DNA of 10,380 nt from Candidatus Sigynarchaeota archaeon. Lineage in GTDB: Archaea > Asgardarchaeota > Jordarchaeia > Jordarchaeales > Jordarchaeaceae. Made by a program: the position numbers and the translations under genes. Position 1 is the first letter of the stretch; each line of letters starts with the position of its first letter. The DNA is taken from assembly GCA_030587505.1 (NCBI GenBank), contig JAUQYY010000065.1:1-10380 (forward strand), written 5' to 3'. The notes under the pieces are model-generated. The model worked only from the letters and a program-made list of their open reading frames with translations. It made no database searches and was not told the DNA's origin. This document shows, in pieces, positions 1 through 4,574 of this stretch.

Positions 1-25
1 AATGGGGAAATGGGTGTGATGCGGA

Positions 26-370
26 GTGAAAACGCCTTGTGAAATTGTGAACAAATTTTTTATCCCTTCCCTTCGGGCTATGATAGCTAGGGAGCTATCT
101 GAAAACTATGGGTGCACACAGATGAAAATCGCCGAGTGGCTCGGTGTAACACAGGCAGCAATAAGTCAGTATCTTTCCTCAAAGCGAGCCACAACCGAGC
201 GGATGCTGAAATCTAAGCCCGAGGTTGTCAAATTCGTTAAAGAAATCGCAGCCAAGCTCGCGAACGGGGAGGAAGAAAAAGTCAACTTGTCCCGGGAGAT
301 ATGTAGAATCTGCGAGATATTAAAACTGAAAGAAGATTTTTCCTCAATGGAAAGTTATCCGGTGGTCTAG
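26..370 (+). CDS. HTH transcriptional regulator, COG2522-like
   Basis: This encodes a 114-residue protein that reads as a small archaeal DNA-binding regulator. A helix-turn-helix spans about residues 30-55, with the pattern MKIAEWLGVTQAAISQYLS followed by basic residues, typical of helices 2 and 3 of a HTH. A short C-terminal stretch has a CxxC pair (C93, C96: REICRICEILK). From memory, archaeal COG2522-type regulators share this layout and length. No effector domain is visible, so the ligand and targets are unknown. The GTG start at 26 is the only early start in this frame, because an in-frame TGA lies at 17-19. GGTGTGAT at 13-20 is a plausible Shine-Dalgarno five bases upstream. The gene stands alone on the plus strand; its promoter lies outside the window. 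Confidence is high that it is a real HTH gene and moderate on the family name. Confidence 0.75.
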   Translation: MKTPCEIVNKFFIPSLRAMIARELSENYGCTQMKIAEWLGVTQAAISQYLSSKRATTERMLKSKPEVVKFVKEIAAKLANGEEEKVNLSREICRICEILKLKEDFSSMESYPVV

Positions 371-392
371 GCCCCCCGAAACTTAAGGGGCC
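370..392 (+). terminator. GC-rich hairpin after the HTH gene
   Basis: GGCCCC (370-375) pairs perfectly with GGGGCC (387-392) across an 11-base loop, and the stem begins on the last base of the TAG stop. No T-tract follows, so it may be a 3'-end stabilising hairpin rather than a true terminator. Confidence 0.35.
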
Positions 393-513
393 AGAGAAAG
401 CTGACAAGCGGAGACGCTCAAAAGTTCACATGATATACCACTCAAATCGGAAGTACCAAGGATTGGAGATACCCGTTTGTAAACAGGTGAAGTTCTACTT
501 GTTTTCTTCCTTT

Positions 514-708
514 TTACCCTTTGACTGGTATTTTTGGGAATTCATAATTGCACAGGGGGCACATTATCAGATTACAAGTCCTCGCCAGGGGACACAACAT
601 GCACTTTTCGGCTTTTTCCTCGGTGAACTCGTGTCCGCACAGAGGGCACCTGTACACCTTTTCAGAAAACGCATCCGGCACGTTCAACACCTTTAGCCTA
701 TCAGGAAT
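514..708 (-). CDS. Small seven-cysteine zinc-ribbon/rubredoxin-like protein
   Basis: This 64-residue protein is densely packed with metal-binding cysteines: CPLCG (C21, C24), then C36-x2-C39-P-x5-C45, then C50-P-L-C53 followed by N-Y-E-F. The first and last knuckles (CPLCGHEF and CPLCNYEF) look like the two halves of a zinc ribbon, with a three-cysteine element between them. From memory, small proteins of the pattern CPxCG...CxxCPL...C...CPxCGYEF occur in anaerobic archaea and bacteria, often beside ferrous iron transport genes (feoA/feoB); that link is recalled, and no feo gene is present here. The frame opens after a TAA at 721-723 and has no ATG. The best-placed initiator is ATT at 706-708, seven bases after GGAGG. 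GTG at 688-690 is the first conventional start, but it lies too far from that SD. It sits downstream of the acyl-CoA synthetase gene on the same strand, 126 bp away, with its own promoter candidate. The gene is easy to overlook because of its start and length. Confidence 0.7.
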   Translation of the reverse strand: MPDRLKVLNVPDAFSEKVYRCPLCGHEFTEEKAEKCMLCPLARTCNLIMCPLCNYEFPKIPVKG

Positions 709-713
709 TGATA

Positions 714-721
714 CTCCTCCC
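714..721 (-). promoter_or_regulatory. Strong Shine-Dalgarno before an ATT codon
   Basis: On the minus strand this reads GGGAGGAG. GGAGG ends seven bases before ATT (706-708), the correct distance for initiation there. No ATG, GTG or TTG lies at a suitable distance in any frame that stays open. This site decides the start proposed for the small cysteine-rich protein. Confidence 0.55.
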
Positions 722-743
722 GGTTATAACAAATTGTTTGGGC

Positions 744-751
744 CTTTTTAA
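744..751 (-). promoter_or_regulatory. TATA-like box for the small cysteine-rich gene
   Basis: The minus strand reads TTAAAAAG, preceded by GAAAGAG. It is centred about 39 bases upstream of the ATT start, which would place transcription initiation near 721, right at the SD. Based on spacing and AT content only. Confidence 0.3.
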
Positions 752-834
752 CTCTTTCAACCCGGTGCCCATATGAGGACCGCTCTCCGAGGAACAATCT
801 TGTGATGCCGTGTGGTTACCCTTTTCTTGGTCGC

Positions 835-2262
835 TTATCTTCTGGATGAACCCATGTTAGTTTCCGGAGCGGGTTCTTGCGAGAGCAGTTTTGATCTGAT
901 CTGTGTGTACCGATACATTGCACCCAGCGCTTTGACGGCCATTTCAATATCTATGTAGGCTGGGAAATCCGCGGCTTCGAGAGCCCTGCAAATCTCGCTA
1001 ATGCTTCTGTTGCTTGGACCGTAAATCCAAACGACAACGGGCTTATTGTCCGTACTTCCAGCCTCTCTGAGAGTGTTAACGTAGAGTTCTGGAGGGAGTC
1101 CGGGGAAGGCGTAGAGGGTAACCAGCAGGCAGTCAACATTCTCATCTTGGAAGAAGACCTCTATCGCCCTCCGGTAGGGTGTGAAGGGGTCCTGAAGCAC
1201 AGGCATGGCGGGGCCGAGGTCCGAGGGGTTACCCACCACTGTTGGGTGGATTTTAAACAGTTTCTTTTCGCTCTCCTCAGATAATCTGCTGGGAACTAAC
1301 CCGTTCTCCACGGCGGTGTCTATAGCCATTATTCCGGCTCCACCCGAAAACGTGATTATACCCAGCCTGTTTCCCGACGGAAGAGGCTGGTATCCGAACG
1401 CCTTGGCGATCTGAATCAGCTCCGTGAAGGAGTCAACCTGAATCAGCCCCGCCTGCCTGAAGAGTCCCTCATATATTTTGTGGTCGCCAGCAACTGAACC
1501 GGTGTGGGAAGCCAATGCTTTTTTACTCTCAGCTGTTTTCCCGGGCTTGTATATGAGCACCGGTTTCTTCTTAACAACCCTTCTCGCCACTCTTAGGAAT
1601 CGTCTAGCGTCTTTGATGTCCTCCACGTGCATTGCGATCACCCTTGTCTCAGGGTCGTCTTCAAGGTACTCCAGCAGGTCTGTTTCGTTAACATCACACT
1701 TATTGCTCAAGTCGCATATCTTGCTGACGCCATACTGCATACCTTCGAGGTCGAAGGCCTGGGGGCCTATGATTCCGGTCTGCGCTGCCAGCGCCACGTG
1801 TCCTTTTCGGACGGTTTTATACCCTATCAGGTAGGGTGTTGTTATTAGACCCGTGTAGGGGTTCAGTGTGCCGATGGTGTTTGGTCCCAGAAGCCTTATT
1901 CCGGTCTTCTTGGCGATTTCTACGATTTCCCTTTGAAGCCTGGCTCCCTCCTCGTCTCTCTCCGCGAAGCCATCCGCCACGATGACCGCGCCCCTCACCC
2001 CTTTCTCCACACAGTCTCTCACTATGCTAGGCACAGCCTTTGAAGACGTGATAATCACGGCCAGGTCTACCGCGCCCGGCGTTTCCTTGATGTTCGGGTA
2101 GACCTTAACTCCCTTAACCTCTCGGTGGGAGGGATTCACCAAGTAGACTTTTCCTTTGTATCCCATTTTTCTCAGGTTGTTAAGCGTCACAAGGCCCCCG
2201 AACCATTCACTCTTAACCGCTCCGATTATGGCGATGCTTCTCGCTTCAAAAAAGGGTGTCAA
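835..2262 (-). CDS. NDP-forming acyl-CoA synthetase, alpha-chain type
   Basis: This 475-residue protein has the layout of the alpha chain of ADP-forming acetate/acyl-CoA ligases. These enzymes convert acyl-CoA, ADP and phosphate to free acid, CoA and ATP. A Rossmann-like CoA-binding domain begins at residues 8-15 (SIAIIGAV). It is followed by GPNTIGTLNP (126-135) and AAQTGIIG (159-166) of the first ligase domain. ASHTGSVAGD (251-260) contains the expected phospho-histidine H253, and the second ligase domain begins near residue 299 (RLGIITFSGGAG). The usual cysteine of GPNC is threonine here (T129). The phosphate-loop region (GAVKSEWFGG) also differs from the common GAS...GKVG form, so this is probably a divergent subfamily whose acyl substrate I cannot name. 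The ATP-grasp beta chain is absent from the window. TTG at 2260-2262 is the only conventional start in the frame. The open frame continues upstream to a TAA with sensible acidic sequence, and CTG at 2338-2340 (502 codons to the stop) has a much better SD. Confidence 0.85.
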   Translation of the reverse strand: MTPFFEARSIAIIGAVKSEWFGGLVTLNNLRKMGYKGKVYLVNPSHREVKGVKVYPNIKETPGAVDLAVIITSSKAVPSIVRDCVEKGVRGAVIVADGFAERDEEGARLQREIVEIAKKTGIRLLGPNTIGTLNPYTGLITTPYLIGYKTVRKGHVALAAQTGIIGPQAFDLEGMQYGVSKICDLSNKCDVNETDLLEYLEDDPETRVIAMHVEDIKDARRFLRVARRVVKKKPVLIYKPGKTAESKKALASHTGSVAGDHKIYEGLFRQAGLIQVDSFTELIQIAKAFGYQPLPSGNRLGIITFSGGAGIMAIDTAVENGLVPSRLSEESEKKLFKIHPTVVGNPSDLGPAMPVLQDPFTPYRRAIEVFFQDENVDCLLVTLYAFPGLPPELYVNTLREAGSTDNKPVVVWIYGPSNRSISEICRALEAADFPAYIDIEMAVKALGAMYRYTQIRSKLLSQEPAPETNMGSSRR

Positions 2263-2360
2263 ATCACCCCTATCGAATTCGAGCTCTGGTCGCTCACCGA
2301 AACCGTTACCGGCTTCGTTCTCTTCACTTTTTTCAACCAGTTTTGCACCCTCCTTCGCAT
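2259..2360 (-). other. 33-codon ORF overlapping the acyl-CoA synthetase TTG start
   Basis: An ATG at 2358-2360 opens a 33-residue basic ORF (it begins MRRRVQNWLKK). Its TGA overlaps the TTG start of the synthetase as TTGA, an arrangement typical of translational coupling. The ATG has no convincing SD, and the same DNA is open in the synthetase frame with more protein-like composition. It is either a leader ORF or a chance overlap; the second seems slightly more likely. Confidence 0.2.
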
Positions 2361-2470
2361 TCTGCTCGTTTGGATAGTGTTATGCGGTTCAGACGGGGTG
2401 GATGTGTTGAAGTAAACTCTAACTGTTGGAACCGCGGATTGTGTTGGCTTTACACGAATCTTGATAGAGT

Positions 2471-2480
2471 TGAAATATAA
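2471..2480 (+). promoter_or_regulatory. TATA-like box upstream of RNase HI
   Basis: GAAATATAAG lies about 75 bases upstream of the GTG start, within the 190-bp divergent gap between the synthetase and RNase HI genes. It would give a leader of roughly 45 bases. This is the clearest plus-strand TATA candidate in the gap. Confidence 0.4.
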
Positions 2481-2549
2481 GCATTCCTATCCAACTAATA
2501 AGGATGTTGACAGAATTAAGGTGTGTGAAACTGAGCCGGAGTTGGTTCT

Positions 2550-2969
2550 GTGAACGGTGGTTTTGACCTTCTGGTTTATTGTGATGGCGGCTCGAGGGGG
2601 AACCCGGGCCCCTCCGCTATCGGCTTTGTGGTGTGCAGCGGTGAGGGTGAGATTTTATGCCGACATGGTGAGTGTATCGGAACCGGGACGAATAATCAGG
2701 CCGAGTATATGGCTCTCATTAGGGCTCTGGAGTGCGCGTTAACCCATTCGCGGGGCAGGGTACACTGTTTTCTCGACAGTGAGCTTCTCGTTAAGCAGTT
2801 GAACGGGGAATACAGAGTGCGAAGCAGCAACCTGCGCCAATTATTTCTCCGGGTTAAGGGTTTAGAGAAAGAGTTCGAGGCCGTGAAGTACACTTATCTT
2901 CCCAGAAACACCGGGCTGCTCTCCGTGGCTGATGGTCTTGTGAACGAAGCTCTCAATCAGGCTAAGTGA
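2550..2969 (+). CDS. rnhA: Ribonuclease HI, archaeal type
   Basis: The 139-residue protein is a type 1 RNase H, which cuts the RNA strand of RNA-DNA hybrids in the cytoplasm (primer and R-loop removal). All four metal-binding acidic residues are visible: D12 in YCDGGSRGNPG, E52 in NNQAEY, D76 in FLDSELLVKQLNG and D128 in VADGLVNEAL. The compact length and the absence of a basic protrusion fit the archaeal/Sulfolobus-like group. The loop before the last aspartate (LPRNTGLLSVAD) is longer than usual and lacks the common N-x-E-AD spelling, a small oddity. The GTG start at 2550 has GGAG at 2538-2541 eight bases upstream and puts the catalytic strand at the usual distance from the N-terminus. A short upstream frame ends at 2553 and overlaps the start as GTGA. 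The gene is monocistronic, with a hairpin and T-tract at its stop codon. Confidence 0.93.
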   Translation: MNGGFDLLVYCDGGSRGNPGPSAIGFVVCSGEGEILCRHGECIGTGTNNQAEYMALIRALECALTHSRGRVHCFLDSELLVKQLNGEYRVRSSNLRQLFLRVKGLEKEFEAVKYTYLPRNTGLLSVADGLVNEALNQAK

Positions 2970-2986
2970 AAGCTGGCTTTCTTTTT
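2968..2986 (+). terminator. Hairpin plus T-tract after RNase HI
   Basis: GAAAGC (2968-2973) and GCTTTC (2976-2981) form a perfect inverted repeat overlapping the stop codon, followed at once by TTTTT (2982-2986). It looks like an intrinsic terminator and fits the archaeal preference for T-tracts. Confidence 0.55.
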
Positions 2987-3046
2987 GTGAAATTTTTCTC
3001 CATCGTTTTTGCTGATTTAGGGAAGCAAATTGCCAAAATCGATTTT

Positions 3047-3105
3047 AAACCGGTGTAGTTTATTCCGTTTTCTGTTATTTTCTACCGGTTTTTTTCCGTT
3101 TTTGA
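3047..3105 (+). terminator. Second inverted repeat and long T-rich tract
   Basis: AAACCGG (3047-3053) pairs with CCGGTTT (3085-3091), with TAG/CTA pairing inside after a two-base bulge. The right arm runs into a seven-T tract and then another T-rich block (to about 3103). It probably serves as a backup terminator for RNase HI. It lies more than 100 bp upstream of the next start. Confidence 0.35.
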
Positions 3106-3134
3106 TGTTTCCTTCGACATTATTTAGCAGAAAC

Positions 3135-3143
3135 CTTTAATAG
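3135..3143 (+). promoter_or_regulatory. TATA-like box for the 3209-3673 gene
   Basis: CTTTAATAG, preceded by GCAGAAAC (a BRE-like purine-rich stretch), would start transcription near 3166. This leaves a leader of about 40 bases before ATG 3209 and argues against the upstream TTG at 3176 as the start. Confidence 0.4.
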
Positions 3144-3208
3144 AATAGGAAATAGTAAAGCTGGTTAGACACAGTTTGATACAAACACGGAAAAAGGGAA
3201 TGAGGAAA

Positions 3209-3673
3209 ATGTCCTTACTTGAAAAAATTCAGAGCAAAATAAAGGATGAACATGTTTCTGTAGCCGAAGAGGGTTCAAAGATTCGTTTCAGGTGGGAGGA
3301 AGTCGTCACCGTTGATAGTTTAAAGGAAAAGTGGCAGGAATACTTAGACGATATCAAGTCCGAAATCGATCAGTTGTCACTCTCGAGGGCACACGTTCTT
3401 GCTGAGGGTTACCGAATCTACGAACAGGACTCGGAAAAAATCTTAAACAGGCTGGAAAACCTAATCAAACAGAGAAACCTCAAATGTGTGAGAGAACCAG
3501 ACCAGCTGATTATGAGTGTGGATGAAGAGTACGACAAGACAAGACTCGAGAAGCTCGGAGACAAGGAACTAGAAAAAACGGTAGAGGAAGCCACAAAAGC
3601 ACTCGGAGGCAAGATGAGAGATGTCTGGCGCGCCCTAGGAAGAGTGATATTCCGAGAAATTTCAAAGGACTAA
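3209..3673 (+). CDS. Hypothetical helical protein
   Basis: I do not recognise this 154-residue protein. It is strongly charged and predicted by eye to be almost wholly helical. A short N-terminal helix (SLLEKIQSKIKDE) and a small stretch resembling beta structure (SKIRFRWEEVVTV, about residues 24-36) precede long amphipathic, coiled-coil-like helices through the rest. There is no signal peptide, membrane segment, cysteine cluster or obvious catalytic motif. The frame is open from a TTG at 3176, with in-frame ATGs at 3200 and 3209. ATG 3209 is chosen because AAGGGA (3194-3199) and GAGG (3202-3205) lie just upstream and the promoter candidate fits it. It is transcribed alone, flanked by terminator-like sequence upstream and by a mobile-element remnant downstream. 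It could be a structural or regulatory adaptor; no function is assigned. Confidence 0.65.
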   Translation: MSLLEKIQSKIKDEHVSVAEEGSKIRFRWEEVVTVDSLKEKWQEYLDDIKSEIDQLSLSRAHVLAEGYRIYEQDSEKILNRLENLIKQRNLKCVREPDQLIMSVDEEYDKTRLEKLGDKELEKTVEEATKALGGKMRDVWRALGRVIFREISKD

Positions 3674-3769
3674 ACTCCCCTCTCTTTTATATTATCAATC
3701 GGGATCAGGCTTTCCAGTCCAAGGAGCATCCAAAAAACGCTTCTATTCGTCAACCACCATTTAATGAAT

Positions 3770-3933
3770 GGCACGATGTAATATGTATTGTTTTTTGAGG
3801 GGGTGTATGTGTTTTAGCGGTTGTGAAGGGAGATTTATGGGGGCTTCTTTCCGGGAATCAAGGCTCAAAAAGGGAGATAGACAAACCACCAACAAACCCA
3901 TAAAAATAAAATACATACTTACTACACCGTGCC
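3770..3933. mobile_element. MITE-like element, 164 bp, with 6-bp target duplication
   Basis: The left end GGCACGATGTA (3770-3780) and the reverse complement of the right end, GGCACGGTGTA (3923-3933), match at 10 of 11 positions. With one small gap the similarity continues inward for about 25 more bases (TATGTATT followed by T-rich sequence and GGG on both sides). Immediately outside each end is the same hexamer ATGAAT (3764-3769 and 3934-3939), as expected for a target-site duplication. No transposase fits in 164 bp, so it would be a non-autonomous derivative moved by an IS elsewhere in the genome; the IS family is unknown. A 46-codon open frame (3807-3947) runs through it and out past the right end, and is probably accidental. 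It occupies the centre of the non-coding stretch 3674-4057; the part before it (3674-3763) shows only a T-rich run after the preceding stop. Confidence 0.6.
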
Positions 3934-3953
3934 ATGAATTTTTATAGTTAAAC

Positions 3954-3961
3954 TTATATAG
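3954..3961 (+). promoter_or_regulatory. TATA-like box for the mutase gene
   Basis: TTATATAG, preceded by GTTAAAC, would start transcription near 3983, giving a leader of about 75 bases that contains a hairpin and a three-codon ORF. An alternative, TTTTTATAG (3939-3947), abuts the right end of the MITE-like element. Confidence 0.5.
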
Positions 3962-3994
3962 TCTTACGAATCGCTTAGAGAAGGGAATACTCCT

Positions 3995-4020
3995 ACCTCC
4001 TTTTATTGGAGAAAGGTGGT
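3995..4020 (+). promoter_or_regulatory. Leader hairpin burying a Shine-Dalgarno
   Basis: ACC-T-CCTTT (3995-4003) pairs with AAAGG-T-GGT (4012-4020), eight base pairs with one T-T mismatch and the loop TATTGGAG. The right arm is itself an SD (AAAGGTGG) sitting six bases before ATG 4026, so folding would hide it. The SD serves the three-codon ORF ATG-GAG-CAG-TAA (4026-4037), which stops 20 bases before the mutase ATG. This suggests translational or transcript-level control in the mutase leader; no known riboswitch is recognised. Confidence 0.4.
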
Positions 4021-4057
4021 TTAAGATGGAGCAGTAAACCCTTTAATGGTGATGATC

Positions 4058-4489
4058 ATGTCCAAAAAGCGTAAGATTCGCTTTTTAATGGCTAAGCCAG
4101 GACTAGACGGACATGACAGGGGAGCCAAAGTTGTGTCAATGGCGCTGAGGGACGCGGGGATGGAGGTAATATACACCGGGCTCCACCAAACACCCGAACA
4201 GATAGTCGAGGCAGCAATACAGGAGGACGTTGACGTCATAGGGCTATCCATCCTCAGCGGCGCACACATGACTCTTATACCACGCGTCCTCAAACTGATG
4301 AAAGAGCGTGGACTACAAGATCGCCTCGTGCTCGCCGGGGGAACCATAGTTTTAAAGGAAGATATCGAGAAGCTAAAAGAGTTGGGAGTAGCTAAGATCT
4401 ACGGGCCTGGAACCCCCACAAAAGAAATAGTAGAATTCATCCAAAAATACTTCGAAAAAAACGCTGAAAAGAAAGGGCAAAAGAAATGA
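4058..4489 (+). CDS. mcmA2: Methylmalonyl-CoA mutase, small (B12-binding) subunit
   Basis: The 143-residue protein is a free-standing cobalamin-binding domain of an acyl-CoA mutase, in the cytoplasm. The base-off B12 motif is intact: AKPGLDGHDRGAKVV holds D17-G-H19-x2-G22, with H19 the expected cobalt ligand. It is followed by GLSILSG (S64, L66) and the AGG turn near 93-95 that cradles the nucleotide tail. It closely resembles the C-terminal domain of methylmalonyl-CoA mutase, which interconverts methylmalonyl-CoA and succinyl-CoA. Isobutyryl-CoA or ethylmalonyl-CoA mutase small subunits look much alike and cannot be excluded. The lysine-rich tail (last 10 residues) is an extra. ATG 4058 is chosen over ATG 4046 and 4052 because GGTGAT (4048-4053) is a textbook archaeal SD four bases upstream. 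The large subunit, epimerase and MeaB-type chaperone are not nearby in the window. Confidence 0.92.
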   Translation: MSKKRKIRFLMAKPGLDGHDRGAKVVSMALRDAGMEVIYTGLHQTPEQIVEAAIQEDVDVIGLSILSGAHMTLIPRVLKLMKERGLQDRLVLAGGTIVLKEDIEKLKELGVAKIYGPGTPTKEIVEFIQKYFEKNAEKKGQKK

Positions 4490-4530
4490 ATCATCCACTT
4501 TTTCTTCGAATTGTGTAATCTTCACACCTT

Positions 4531-4557
4531 TGAGTTTTTACCGATTTTTGGTTTATT
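4531..4557 (+). terminator. T-rich terminator between convergent genes
   Basis: Three T-runs (GAGTTTTTACCGATTTTTGG and then TTTATTT) follow the mutase stop within the 85-bp convergent gap before iorA. A weak GTGT/ACAC stem precedes them. This is consistent with T-tract termination on the plus strand. The complementary A-runs give no such signal for iorA. Confidence 0.4.
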
Positions 4558-4574
4558 TAACCTCGGTGCAGAAA

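Noticed and set aside
430..751. Two plus-strand open frames in the gap after the HTH gene
   Set aside because: They are the complement of the minus-strand seven-cysteine protein, whose ordered CxxC pattern is far stronger evidence of coding.
3807..3947. 46-codon plus-strand ORF with a GGGGGTG sequence before its ATG
   Set aside because: It lies almost wholly inside the MITE-like element, runs through its right end and target duplication, and has no recognisable composition; probably a chance frame.
3983..4057. Cobalamin riboswitch before the mutase gene
   Set aside because: The leader is too short and lacks the B12-box core; only a simple hairpin is visible.
4046..4057. Mutase start at ATG 4046 or ATG 4052
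   Set aside because: Starting there would put the best SD (GGTGAT) inside the coding sequence; ATG 4058 has it at proper spacing.
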